Of a stretch of 64,000 nucleotides of DNA, positions 42,919 through 51,789 are shown piece by piece (within the stretch, counting starts at the first letter, position 1; each line of letters begins with the position of its first letter). The position numbers and the translations under genes were made by a program. The notes under the pieces are model-generated. The model saw only the letters and a program-made list of their open reading frames with translations. It made no database searches and was not told where the DNA came from. The DNA is from Mannheimia indoligenes (GTDB lineage Bacteria; Pseudomonadota; Gammaproteobacteria; Enterobacterales; Pasteurellaceae), in assembly GCF_036880405.1 (NCBI RefSeq), contig NZ_JBAJJM010000006.1, positions 62,001-126,000 on the forward strand. The letters are read 5' to 3'.

Positions 42919-42934
42919 TATGAAGTAGATCACA
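42919..42934 (+). promoter_or_regulatory. CRP-type site upstream of an orphan promoter
   Basis: TATGAAGTAGATCACA has one mismatch to TGTGA-N6-TCACA. Its centre is about 80 bases upstream of the start predicted for the candidate RNA at 43007, close to one of the permitted class I spacings. Confidence 0.5.
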
Positions 42935-42971
42935 ATTTTAAACATTAGTTAGCATTTTTCACAAAATTTGT

Positions 42972-43000
42972 TTGAAAGCATTCAAAAATTCACTTAATCT
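42972..43000 (+). promoter_or_regulatory. Orphan promoter downstream of gdhA
   Basis: TTGAAA (42972-42977), a 17-base gap and TAATCT (42995-43000) match the sigma-70 pattern. No protein frame follows; the transcript would run into the terminator ending at 43084. Confidence 0.5.
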
Positions 43001-43006
43001 TAACGC

Positions 43007-43084
43007 AACAAGAATAAGTGTTGTATCTAGCAACCTAACACATAAATTTGCTTTCCGAGTGCCCCCAGAAGTGGGGCTTTTTTT
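43007..43084 (+). ncRNA. Candidate small RNA, about 78 bases
   Basis: Between the promoter at 42972-43000 and a classic terminator lies a non-coding stretch. A 5' hairpin forms from GTGTTG (43018-43023) with CAAC and AACAC (43031-43041), then a single-stranded ATAAATTTGCTTTCCGA, then GCCCC (43061-43065) with GGGGC (43073-43077) and seven T's. This is the architecture of Hfq-type small RNAs. It does not match Spot 42, GcvB or RyhB by eye. The remaining gap to 43173 holds nothing I can name. Confidence 0.5.
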
Positions 43085-43173
43085 ATGGTTAAAATGGTAT
43101 ATTAGTACAATATAAAGCGTTAAGCCACTTTTTACCCTATATGCTTTTAGTCTTTTGCCTACATCTTATAAGC

Positions 43174-43932
43174 TTAGATATGATGAATAACTAAGGGTTT
43201 TCCTTGATATTCCACAACGTCAGCGTCAAGATTAAATACGGCTTTCAGATTTTCATTTGTAATAATTTGTTGTGGAGAGCCTATCTTTTCAATAGTGCCG
43301 TTTTTCATTGCCACAATGGTATCTGCATAAGCGGCAGCGATGTTAATATCGTGAACTACCATTACTACGGTTAGTGCTAGTTCATCAGTTAATTGACGTA
43401 GTAGTTTCATTAATTCACGAGCGTGAAACATATCCAAATTATTAAGTGGTTCATCTAATAAAATATAATTAGTCTGTTGGCAAAAAGTCATTGCAATTAA
43501 CGCTCTCTGACGTTGCCCGCCAGATAATTCATTTAAGAAACGATGAGAAAAATCAACTAAATCAAAGCGTTCAAGGGCTTCTTCCACAATATTGTGATCT
43601 TGTTGTGTTATTCTGCCTTGATGATGAGGATAACGCCCGAACATTAGTAAATCTTTTACTGTGATTCTGCTATGGATAACATTGTCTTGCGTTAGAATTG
43701 CTAACTGCTTAGCCACTTTTTGAGAAGGCGTTCTTGCAATATTAAGATTATTTAAGTGAATTTCGCCTTCTTGAATATCTTTTAAACGTGCAATAAGGGA
43801 AAGTAAGGTTGATTTGCCCGCTCCATTTGCTCCGATTAATGCAGTAATACCGCCATTTGGAATAGTTAAATTGATATTATTCAAAATGGTAGTGTTACCA
43901 ATTTTATGGTGAATATTTTTTACTGTTATCAT
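43174..43932 (-). CDS. Iron-siderophore ABC transporter, ATP-binding protein
   Basis: A 252-residue ATPase of the FecE/FepC class. Walker A is GANGAGKST (36-44), the signature LSGGQRQRALIA, Walker B YILLDEPLNNLD, and the switch His in VMVVHDINIAAAYAD. Close to FatE, VctC and YclP proteins that serve catecholate or anguibactin-like siderophores. AAGGAAT precedes the ATG. It is the last gene of the fat-like operon, 17 bases after the second permease. Confidence 0.92.
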   Translation of the reverse strand: MITVKNIHHKIGNTTILNNINLTIPNGGITALIGANGAGKSTLLSLIARLKDIQEGEIHLNNLNIARTPSQKVAKQLAILTQDNVIHSRITVKDLLMFGRYPHHQGRITQQDHNIVEEALERFDLVDFSHRFLNELSGGQRQRALIAMTFCQQTNYILLDEPLNNLDMFHARELMKLLRQLTDELALTVVMVVHDINIAAAYADTIVAMKNGTIEKIGSPQQIITNENLKAVFNLDADVVEYQGKPLVIHHI

Positions 43933-43949
43933 TTTATTCCTTATTAATA

Positions 43950-44888
43950 TTATTTTTTCCGTTTTAAAATGAGATAGATAAAGACAATTCCCCCTACAAA
44001 CTCAATCACTACACTGAGTACACCTTGTATTTTCAGTACTTGCTCAAAAATGGCTTGCCCTAAAATAAGCGTAATCGCCGAAACTAAAAACGTCATCGGA
44101 ATGCGTACACTGTGGTGAATAGTTGGAGTAATTGCATTAACAATTGCACAAACCAGTAATCCTAAGAATAGAATAGGTCCAACTAATGCAGTCGAAATTG
44201 AAACTAACAAGGCACAGCAGATGAGTAATTGGCGAGAAAAACGAGAGTATTCTAATCCAAGTCCAACAGCTTTATCTTGACCTAACAAAAGGATATCTAA
44301 CTTATGGCGTTGCCTCCAAACCCAGATAGAACATAAAAGAGCAATGCCTAAACCAATCCAAAGTAAAGTTGGTGTTGTGATATTAAATGAAGCAAATGAT
44401 GAGCCTTGAGCAACAGCAAACTCCGTTGGATCAATCATTCGTTGTAATAAATTGTTTAAACTTCTAAACAGAACACCAAAAATGACCCCAATTAAAATCA
44501 TTCGGGGTAAATCCGATTTATTTTGAGTTAATGAGCTAAACAGTAATAAAGATGCTCCTAACATTAGCAATGTTTCAAAGAAAAATTTATGACTAGGATC
44601 AAGTTGAGTAAAGCCTATTCCACCAAAAAAGAAGACTAATGATGTTTGCAATAGCAGATAGAGAGCATCAAAACCTAAAATACTGGGGGTTAAAATAGGG
44701 TTATGTGTAAGCGTTTGGAATAATAAGGTTGAAACCCCAATTGTATAGGCAATAGTGCAGAGTAAAATTAATTTTTTACCTCGAAAAGTTAAAATGAAAT
44801 CCCAATTCCCTTTAGCATTATAAGTAAGGTAAAAGAGTATGGATAACATTAAACTCAGGACTAAAATAATAAAACGAGATTTAACCAC
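43950..44888 (-). CDS. Iron-siderophore ABC transporter permease (FatC/YclO-like)
   Basis: A 312-residue FecCD-type permease with about nine helices; the coupling region GVLFRSLNNLLQRMIDPTEFAVAQGSSFASFN and the C-terminal ITLILGQAIFEQVLKIQGVLSVVIEFVGGIVFIYLILKRK are typical. I start it at the GTG at 44888, which has AAGGA at a good distance and overlaps the end of the first permease by eight bases; an in-frame TTG at 44903 is the alternative. It pairs with the FatD-like subunit. Confidence 0.88.
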   Translation of the reverse strand: MVKSRFIILVLSLMLSILFYLTYNAKGNWDFILTFRGKKLILLCTIAYTIGVSTLLFQTLTHNPILTPSILGFDALYLLLQTSLVFFFGGIGFTQLDPSHKFFFETLLMLGASLLLFSSLTQNKSDLPRMILIGVIFGVLFRSLNNLLQRMIDPTEFAVAQGSSFASFNITTPTLLWIGLGIALLCSIWVWRQRHKLDILLLGQDKAVGLGLEYSRFSRQLLICCALLVSISTALVGPILFLGLLVCAIVNAITPTIHHSVRIPMTFLVSAITLILGQAIFEQVLKIQGVLSVVIEFVGGIVFIYLILKRKK

Positions 44889-45849
44889 GATATTTTCCTT
44901 CAATACGTTTTTCTCTTATTAATAAATAGAGGAAAATAACAGTTCCAACAATACCAAAAATAGTGGATATCGGCACTTCATAAGGGGCATTAATTGAACG
45001 CCCTAAAATATCACAAAAGAGCACCAAGTTTGCACCCAATACCACCACAGTAGGCAGATTTTGGCGTAGTCTATCACCGGCAATACGAGAAACAATATTA
45101 GGTACAACCAAACCAATAAAAGGGATTTGCCCAACGGTTACCACGACGATAGAGGTAATCATCGCAACAACGATCAATGCTAACCACGTCATTTGTTTAT
45201 AATTTATGCCTAAATTTGTACTAATATTCTCGCCTAGCCCGGCAATCGTTAATTTATCTGCCATCACATATACAACCACTGCTAAAATTGCAGTAAGCCA
45301 GAGTAATTCATAGCGACCAGCTAAAATGCCCGAGAAGTCGCCTGAGAACCAAACAGATAAAACTTGTAGGCTATCGTTTTCGTAAGCAATATAAGTGGAA
45401 ATTGCTTCAATCACATTGCCAAATACAATACCGATTAATGGTAACATCAATTGTTGATAAGGCGGTAAGTTACGAATAAGTAGTATAAAAATACTGATTC
45501 CGATTAATGTGCTGACTGTAGCAATAGACATTTTCAGCATCAATGTAGAGGCTGGAAACATTAAGCTCGCAATAAGAATACCAATAGCTGCACTTTGGCT
45601 TGCTCCAATCATACTTGGCTCAATAAAGCGGTTTTTTAAGACGATCTGCAATACCATTCCCGCAACGGCGAGCGTTGCTCCTACTAACAATACCGCAAGA
45701 GTTCTTGGTAAACGGCTGACAAAAAAGAGCTTACTTTGCTCGGCAGAGCTGAATATCTCACTCCAGTTAAAATCAGCAACACCCACACTGGTACTGATTG
45801 GAATGAGTAACAATAAAATAAGAAGATTTAATCTAAAAAAAGAGAACAT
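44881..45849 (-). CDS. Iron-siderophore ABC transporter permease (FatD/YclN-like)
   Basis: A 322-residue FecCD permease. LPRTLAVLLVGATLAVAGMVLQIVLKNRFIEPSMIGASQSAA is the strongly conserved early block and GQIPFIGLVVPNIVSRIAGDRLRQNLPTVVVLGA the late one. The ATG at 45849 gives the expected N-terminus but has a poor ribosome-binding site; an upstream TTG extension would encode a charged, unlikely leader. The 90-base gap from the binding-protein gene holds an imperfect uptake-signal hairpin that may reduce downstream expression. Confidence 0.88.
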   Translation of the reverse strand: MFSFFRLNLLILLLLIPISTSVGVADFNWSEIFSSAEQSKLFFVSRLPRTLAVLLVGATLAVAGMVLQIVLKNRFIEPSMIGASQSAAIGILIASLMFPASTLMLKMSIATVSTLIGISIFILLIRNLPPYQQLMLPLIGIVFGNVIEAISTYIAYENDSLQVLSVWFSGDFSGILAGRYELLWLTAILAVVVYVMADKLTIAGLGENISTNLGINYKQMTWLALIVVAMITSIVVVTVGQIPFIGLVVPNIVSRIAGDRLRQNLPTVVVLGANLVLFCDILGRSINAPYEVPISTIFGIVGTVIFLYLLIREKRIEGKYRG

Positions 45850-45939
45850 AAGATATAAATGCAATCGGTCATTTTTTACTGATTTTTTGCAATACAATGA
45901 TGCAAAATTTTTATAAAAAACGACCGCTTGTAAGGTTAA

Positions 45940-46839
45940 TTATTTTTTCTCAAACGCTGATTTAATGGTCTGTAAGTCGGTTTTCATTTGCTCATAGCCA
46001 CCCGGTGCTAAATATGATGCACCGCTTAAATAAACGACATTACCGTTTTTCCAAGCTTTAGTTTGGCGGATCAATTCATTATCTAATACTTGTTGAGCAG
46101 ATTGTCCTTCTTGACCGATAGCCGCAATACGATCCAGCACAAATAACCAATCAGGATTTAACTTTTGAATAAATTCAAATGAAATCGGCTGACCGTGTCC
46201 TGCATTTTTAATGCTTGCATCCGCCATTGGAATACCTAAGTTCTCGTGAATCCAACTTAAACGATAACCTGAACCGAATGCTGAAATTTTACCACCGTTC
46301 ACCAGAACAATAAGTCCATTTCCTTTATTTTTTACTGCATTTTTTGTTTGCTCAAGTAATGTATTAATTTCGGTTTTAAGTTTTTCAGCCTCAGCTTCTT
46401 TATTAAATAATTTGCCGAAAGAATCGATACGTTGTAACCCACTTTCGATGAGTTTATCGCCATTATCGGTCATATCAATGGTTTTTGAGATTTGACTTAC
46501 CTCATCAAATTTTTTTGCACTGCGAGTACCTACAATGATTAAATCAGGTTGTAAACTATGCAAGGCTTCTAAATTTGGCTCAAATAAAGTACCGACATTA
46601 GTTGCTTTTTCAGCACTTGTTTTTAAATAAGGAATCACTTTAACCTCCGGCATACCGTCAGTTTTTACGCCTAAGGCTTGTAAAGTATCAAGGCTGCCTG
46701 TGTCAAATACCGCAATTTTAGTCGGGCTTTCAGTAAAGGTAACATCGCCACGAGCAGTTGGAATGGTAACTTCTGCTCCAAGTACAGAGCCGGTAAATAA
46801 TGCTATTGTGGTTAAAGTAAATAGTGCTTTTTTGAACAT
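45940..46839 (-). CDS. Siderophore ABC transporter substrate-binding protein (FatB/YclQ-like)
   Basis: A 299-residue class III binding protein with signal MFKKALFTLTTIALFTGSVLG. It contains the two-lobe pattern KIAVFDTGSLDTLQALGV and LQPDLIIVGTRSAKKFDEVSQ, then DWLFVLDRIAAIGQEG. No Cys follows the signal, so it is soluble in the periplasm. Relatives such as YclQ, CeuE and VctP bind catecholate siderophores. The open frame runs 28 codons further up, but the ATG at 46839 has CAGGGAG before it. A Fur box lies 21 bases upstream, overlapping a probable -10. Confidence 0.9.
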   Translation of the reverse strand: MFKKALFTLTTIALFTGSVLGAEVTIPTARGDVTFTESPTKIAVFDTGSLDTLQALGVKTDGMPEVKVIPYLKTSAEKATNVGTLFEPNLEALHSLQPDLIIVGTRSAKKFDEVSQISKTIDMTDNGDKLIESGLQRIDSFGKLFNKEAEAEKLKTEINTLLEQTKNAVKNKGNGLIVLVNGGKISAFGSGYRLSWIHENLGIPMADASIKNAGHGQPISFEFIQKLNPDWLFVLDRIAAIGQEGQSAQQVLDNELIRQTKAWKNGNVVYLSGASYLAPGGYEQMKTDLQTIKSAFEKK

Positions 46840-46859
46840 TGAACAACTCCCTGTTTTAT

Positions 46860-46874
46860 TGAAAATAATTCTCA
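46860..46874. promoter_or_regulatory. Fur box upstream of the fat-like operon
   Basis: TGAAAATAATTCTCA matches 12 of 14 fixed positions of the 7-1-7 Fur palindrome. On the minus strand it overlaps the -10 of a plausible promoter (TTGAGT, 16 bases, TATTTT), the usual place for iron repression. Confidence 0.75.
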
Positions 46875-46944
46875 AATATTTTAACTCAAATTTAAGCAAT
46901 ATAGAAGCTAAAGCCATATTCAAGAGTAAATTATCCTTGTGAGA

Positions 46945-47565
46945 TTATTTAACCTCAAGTTGGTTGAATTCTGCCATTACAATACCTAATTCTGCCACAA
47001 GTTCTTCAATTTTGACGAGAGCAGTTTTTTCCGCATTAACCGCAATTCGTAGTAAACCTAGAATACGTTCAAATTTGCCATAATGGATTAAGCTGATTTC
47101 TCTCACCGCCTTTTCGTGTTTTGCCCAATTTCGCCCAAACTGGCGAGCTGCTTTTTTAATATTTGTGAGCTCTTTTTCTTGAGTAGCCAATTTTAGCTCC
47201 ACATAAAGCGGTGTCATTTTTTCGATGAAATCTTGATGTTTTGCACCGTAATTGACAGGATTTTGCTCCTTTTCAAAGGCATAGAGATCTTTTGCAAGTT
47301 GCTCTAAGGTTTCCACATTTGGGTTACCAATCGCTGATTGAAGGGAGTGTTTTACTTGAATGCCAGCAACAGACTCATTTTGTTCAAGATTGATAAAACT
47401 TTGCTGTAAAGCGGTCAAATTTTGCTGAGATTTTGCAATTTCGCCCTTTTTTGCTTCTGTCATTGCATCAGAAAGTTGCACAAATAAAGGGTTAACATTC
47501 ACTTTAGCTGGAATTTGATTTGCTGAGAAAAGCAACGAAAGAAGTAGCCAATTTTTAAATTTCAT
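46945..47565 (-). pseudogene. N-terminal piece of an FTR1/EfeU-type permease, transmembrane part missing
   Basis: A 206-residue exported protein with signal MKFKNWLLLSLLFSANQIPA and a helical, Lys/Glu-rich body (VNPLFVQLSDAMTEAKKGEI, LAKDLYAFEKEQNPVNYGAK, NWAKHEKAVREISLIHYGKF). From memory of the family, this resembles the periplasmic N-terminal region of the long FTR1 permeases of Pasteurellaceae. It is third after efeO and efeB, exactly where the permease belongs, but ends with TAA and no membrane helices follow; the fat operon begins 105 bases later. It may be a remnant or a surviving accessory domain. AGGAGGAT precedes the ATG, so it is still well translated in principle. Confidence 0.5.
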
Positions 47566-47574
47566 TTATCCTCC

Positions 47575-48768
47575 TCAAATTAAATCAAAAAGGGCTTTAC
47601 CCAAGTAGTCGTTTTCATTTTTTACACCCGCAAAACAGGCAAATAAGCCACTGCCGATATGGGTAATATATTCATTCATTTTATCTATATTTCCTAACGC
47701 ATTTTGGATTTTAATAAATTGCTCGGGACTTTGTTGGAATGAAATAAACAGCAAGCCTGCATCAAATTGTCCTTTATCATCAATACCGCTAGAGTAGGAA
47801 AATGACCGACGAAGTATTTTAAGTCCTGTCTTATTCGCAAGATGAGTATGGGAAATGTCAGGGATCGCAAGATTTCCTTTTTCATCTTTTTTCTCTAAAT
47901 CTAAAGCCTCAAATTCGTGCTGATGTCCAAGCCCGGCTCCTGAATCCCGATGGCGACCAAAGGTCTCTTCTTGCGAGCGGAGATGGGTGCGATCCCAAGT
48001 TTCTAAAAACATTTTAATACGGCGAACGGCTAAATAAGAGCCACCTTTCAACCAACTATCTTGTACCCAAATGGTATTTTCCTGTTCTTTTAAGGTATCC
48101 GCATTCGCTGTACCATCTTTAAAGCCAAACAGATTACGAGGCGTTCTCTCATCAATAAAAGAGTTAAATCCCATTTGCGACCAACGCATTTTTACCTCGC
48201 CTCGAGCTACACGAACTAAATTCCGCACTGCGTGGAAGGCGACTTGCGGGTCATCAGCACAGGCTTGAATACAAATATCGCCACCAGTGTATTCAGCTTG
48301 AAGTTGATCTCGAGGAAAATGGGGGAGTTCTTTTAGTTCAGTAGGCTTGAATTTTTCAATGCCTAATTTACTGAAAAAGCTTGGGCTAACACCAAAAGTC
48401 AATGTCAGATTTTGCGGCGATAAACTATCTGCCTCGCCTGTGTCATTAGGTGGGAGAAAAGCATTTTCACTATAAGGCTTCACATTTTTACCTTGCGTGA
48501 GGTTATTACTGTAGGTCGTCCAGTTTTGGAAAATGCTTTTCACTTTATCAATATTTTGAGTGTCTAAATCAAGTACTAGAAAGTAGATATGCTTCTGTGC
48601 CGGTGTTGTGATACCAGCCTGATGTTCGCCATAAAAAGCGTATTGATTTTGTGCTTTTTGTGGAATTTGACGTGATTCTAAACCAAAAGCAGGAGCAGAC
48701 AATAAGCCTGCTCCTATTAATGCGGAGTGTTTTAAGAAATCACGGCGAGAACGATTTTCTGCCATCAT
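47575..48768 (-). CDS. efeB: Deferrochelatase/peroxidase EfeB (DyP type, Tat-exported)
   Basis: A 397-residue heme peroxidase. The N-terminus has a twin-arginine signal (RSRRDFLKHSALIGAGLLSAPAFG), so it is folded before export. The DyP core shows NLFGFKDGTANAD (the GxxDG motif), with the later HTHLANKTGLKILRRSFSYSSG block and the heme-ligand His region. In the EfeUOB system it oxidises Fe(II) for EfeO. The gene lies ten bases after efeO. Two adjacent ATGs begin the frame. Confidence 0.94.
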   Translation of the reverse strand: MMAENRSRRDFLKHSALIGAGLLSAPAFGLESRQIPQKAQNQYAFYGEHQAGITTPAQKHIYFLVLDLDTQNIDKVKSIFQNWTTYSNNLTQGKNVKPYSENAFLPPNDTGEADSLSPQNLTLTFGVSPSFFSKLGIEKFKPTELKELPHFPRDQLQAEYTGGDICIQACADDPQVAFHAVRNLVRVARGEVKMRWSQMGFNSFIDERTPRNLFGFKDGTANADTLKEQENTIWVQDSWLKGGSYLAVRRIKMFLETWDRTHLRSQEETFGRHRDSGAGLGHQHEFEALDLEKKDEKGNLAIPDISHTHLANKTGLKILRRSFSYSSGIDDKGQFDAGLLFISFQQSPEQFIKIQNALGNIDKMNEYITHIGSGLFACFAGVKNENDYLGKALFDLI

Positions 48769-48778
48769 TTTTACCCCA

Positions 48779-49594
48779 TTATTTAGTTAAAAGTACACCT
48801 AATTGAGCTAATGGTTCACCCAGTTGATTCACGGCTTCTGCAAGAGCTTTGATATCGGCTTTTGAAAGAGTATCATAGCCTACATAATCATACCCGCCTG
48901 TTTTGGATTTATTATGTTTTTCCAGCAACCCATTTACAGCAGCAAAACGGTTTGCAATTTCAGCCGAAAGTTGTGCATCTACTTTTTCTAACTGAGGTTT
49001 GAAAATGTGATAAATTTTCTCAGCACCTTCAATATTGGCTTTGAAATCATACAAATCGGTTTTTGAGAAAATTTCTTCCTCGCCCGTTACTTTAGTAGTA
49101 GAAACTTCGTTTAGCAAATCTACCGCCCCTGTAATCATTAACTCAGGTGTAACTTCTGCGGTTGGAATTTTAGCTCGTAGCTCTTTTACGTCATTGAGTA
49201 ATTGGTCAGCAGTTTCTTTCGTTCCTTTAGTAGTATTTTTCTCCCACAACACTTTTTCGATTTTGTGGAAGCCGGACCAATCTTTTTCCGTTTTACCTTC
49301 TTCAGCTAAATCAGCCAGGCGGGCATCAATACGCGGATCTAAATCACCAAAGCTCTCTGCAATTGGCTCTGAACGCTCGAAATGCATTCTTGCAAGCGGG
49401 TAAATTTCTTTTGCTTTTTGCACATCGCCTTTTTCTAGGTAACCAACAAATTTTTCTGTGCCTGTTACTAATTGGTCGATTTCTTCAATCACAAATTGTT
49501 TGTAAGTTTCGGTTTCTTTGCTTAAATCTAACGCCACTGCGTGAGCGGCGATAAAAAAGCTAGAAAGGGCAAAAGCAAGTTTGGTTAAACGCAT
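48779..49594 (-). CDS. efeO: Iron uptake protein EfeO/EfeM (peptidase M75 domain)
   Basis: A 271-residue periplasmic protein with signal MRLTKLAFALSSFFIAAHAVA. The mature part is one M75 (imelysin-like) domain with the HxxE metal motif in RMHFERSEPIAESFGDLDPRIDAR and a late GGYDYVGYDTLSKAD. The N-terminal cupredoxin domain of E. coli EfeO (375 residues) is absent, so it is of the shorter EfeM type. It takes iron from EfeB to the permease. AGGAGAT precedes the ATG and a good Fur box lies upstream. Confidence 0.93.
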   Translation of the reverse strand: MRLTKLAFALSSFFIAAHAVALDLSKETETYKQFVIEEIDQLVTGTEKFVGYLEKGDVQKAKEIYPLARMHFERSEPIAESFGDLDPRIDARLADLAEEGKTEKDWSGFHKIEKVLWEKNTTKGTKETADQLLNDVKELRAKIPTAEVTPELMITGAVDLLNEVSTTKVTGEEEIFSKTDLYDFKANIEGAEKIYHIFKPQLEKVDAQLSAEIANRFAAVNGLLEKHNKSKTGGYDYVGYDTLSKADIKALAEAVNQLGEPLAQLGVLLTK

Positions 49595-49642
49595 AATAAA
49601 ATCTCCTAAAATGAAATATGTTGAACTGAATAATAATACTGT

Positions 49643-49657
49643 TGCGAATTATTCTCA
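49643..49657. promoter_or_regulatory. Fur box upstream of efeO
   Basis: TGCGAATTATTCTCA (TGAGAATAATTCGCA on the minus strand) matches 11 of 14 positions of the 7-1-7 Fur palindrome and lies 49 bases before the efeO ATG. Confidence 0.7.
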
Positions 49658-49768
49658 AAAATAAAATAAAAATTTTGTGAGCAACTTCACATTTTAATTT
49701 GTAAATTTTTAGCGAAAAAAGACCGCTTGCTTATGCTAAAATAAACTAAATTTTCAGGTAGGAACGAT

Positions 49769-51787
49769 ATGAGCAAACAGCACAAACCTTTTATTCTCCA
49801 TTCTCCATTCAAACCTTCAGGCGATCAGCCGACGGCGATTGCCAAGCTAACGGAAGGCTTAAATGACGGCTTGGCTCATCAAACCTTGCTCGGTGTAACG
49901 GGCTCGGGGAAAACATTCACGATTGCGAATGTCATTGCACAACTTAATCGCCCTGCGATGGTACTTGCTCCAAATAAAACGCTCGCCGCTCAGCTTTATG
50001 CCGAGATGAAAGCTTTTTTTCCTGAAAATGCGGTGGAGTATTTCGTCTCCTACTACGACTACTACCAGCCCGAAGCTTATGTGCCGGCAAGTGATACCTT
50101 TATTGAGAAAGATGCCTCCATCAACGAGCAGATCGAGCAAATGCGGCTTTCCGCCACTAAATCTTTCTTAGAACGCAGAGATACCATTGTAGTTGCCTCC
50201 GTGTCGGCAATTTACGGCTTGGGTGATGTTGATGCCTATATGCAGATGATGTTGCATTTGCAAGTAGGAGCAATGATTGGGCAACGTGAAATTCTCACTC
50301 GCCTTGCCGAGTTACAATACACACGCAACGATCAGGCATTCCAGCGTTCAACCTTCCGTGTTCGTGGTGATGTGATTGATATTTACCCTGCCGAGAGTGA
50401 TGAAGTGGCTTTAAGAGTTGAGTTGTTTGATGACGAAATTGAAAATCTCTCATTGTTCGATCCGCTTACGGGGCATAGTCTCGGTAAAGTGCCTCGCTAC
50501 ACGATTTACCCGAAAACGCACTATGTTACGCCGCGAGAACGAATTTTAGATGCGATTGAGCAGATTAAAGAAGAGCTTGCCGAACGCCGAACTTACTTTA
50601 TTCAAGAAAATAAATTGCTGGAAGAGCAACGCATTGCTCAACGTACTCAGTTTGATATTGAGATGATGAACGAGCTAGGCTACTGCTCAGGTATTGAAAA
50701 CTATTCACGCTATTTGTCTGGAAGAAAAGAGGGCGAAGCACCGCCGACTTTGTTTGATTATATGCCGACAGATGGTATTTTGGTGATTGATGAAAGCCAC
50801 GTTACTGTGCCACAAATCGGTGGAATGTATCGGGGCGACCGAGCGAGAAAAGAAACTTTGGTACAGTATGGCTTCCGTTTGCCGTCTGCTCTTGACAACC
50901 GACCGCTTAAATTTGAAGAGTTTGAACGCCTTTCGCCACAGACGATCTATGTGTCGGCAACACCGGGAGCCTATGAATTAGAGAAAAATCCTGATGTTGT
51001 CGATCAGGTCGTTCGTCCAACAGGCTTACTCGATCCGATTATCGAAGTCCGCCCGGTGGCTACGCAGGTGGATGATTTGCTTTCCGAAATTCACAAGCGA
51101 GTAGCAGTGGACGAACGAGTGCTGGTTACGACGCTCACCAAAAAAATGGCGGAAGATTTAACCGATTATCTGGATGAGCACGGCGTGCGAGTGCGTTATT
51201 TACACAGCGACATCGATACTGTAGAGAGGGTAGAGATCATTCACGATCTTCGTATGGGAATGTTTGATGTGCTGGTCGGTATCAACTTACTGCGAGAAGG
51301 CTTGGATATGCCGGAAGTGTCGCTGGTTGCCATTCTTGATGCGGATAAAGAGGGCTTTTTACGTTCCGAACGCTCGTTAATTCAGACCATCGGACGTGCC
51401 GCCCGAAACCTCAACGGCAAAGCGATTTTATACGGCGACCGCATTACCAACTCAATGCAAAAAGCAATTACTGAGACCGAACGCCGCCGTGAAAAGCAGA
51501 TGAAATATAACGAAGAACACGGCATCACCCCACAAGCGTTGAACAAAAAAGTGGGCGAATTGCTCGACATCGGGCAATCCGACAAACCAAAACGAGGCAA
51601 ACAAGCGGTCAAAAAAGCGGAAAATTCTGCAAACGACTACAAACCGAAGTCCCGTAAAGAATTGGAAAAAGAGTTGAAAGTGTTAGAGCAACAAATGCGA
51701 GAATTTGCAGCGAATTTAGAGTTTGAAAAAGCAGCTGCGACGAGGGATAAGTTGCAGCAGTTGAAGGCGTATTTGTTGGAGATTTAA
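49769..51787 (+). CDS. uvrB: Excinuclease ABC subunit B
   Basis: A 672-residue DNA repair helicase-like protein (E. coli 673). Walker A GVTGSGKTF (42-50), the beta-hairpin YYDYYQPEAYVP near 100, helicase motif V/VI LREGLDMPEVSLVAILDADKEGFLRSE and QTIGRAARN, and a C-terminal UVR motif LEQQMREFAANLEFEKAAATRDKL. It verifies damage and clamps DNA with UvrC. GTAGGAA precedes the ATG. An uptake signal lies near 51602. The stop is two bases from the start of the next, quite different gene. Confidence 0.98.
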   Translation: MSKQHKPFILHSPFKPSGDQPTAIAKLTEGLNDGLAHQTLLGVTGSGKTFTIANVIAQLNRPAMVLAPNKTLAAQLYAEMKAFFPENAVEYFVSYYDYYQPEAYVPASDTFIEKDASINEQIEQMRLSATKSFLERRDTIVVASVSAIYGLGDVDAYMQMMLHLQVGAMIGQREILTRLAELQYTRNDQAFQRSTFRVRGDVIDIYPAESDEVALRVELFDDEIENLSLFDPLTGHSLGKVPRYTIYPKTHYVTPRERILDAIEQIKEELAERRTYFIQENKLLEEQRIAQRTQFDIEMMNELGYCSGIENYSRYLSGRKEGEAPPTLFDYMPTDGILVIDESHVTVPQIGGMYRGDRARKETLVQYGFRLPSALDNRPLKFEEFERLSPQTIYVSATPGAYELEKNPDVVDQVVRPTGLLDPIIEVRPVATQVDDLLSEIHKRVAVDERVLVTTLTKKMAEDLTDYLDEHGVRVRYLHSDIDTVERVEIIHDLRMGMFDVLVGINLLREGLDMPEVSLVAILDADKEGFLRSERSLIQTIGRAARNLNGKAILYGDRITNSMQKAITETERRREKQMKYNEEHGITPQALNKKVGELLDIGQSDKPKRGKQAVKKAENSANDYKPKSRKELEKELKVLEQQMREFAANLEFEKAAATRDKLQQLKAYLLEI

Positions 51788-51789
51788 AA

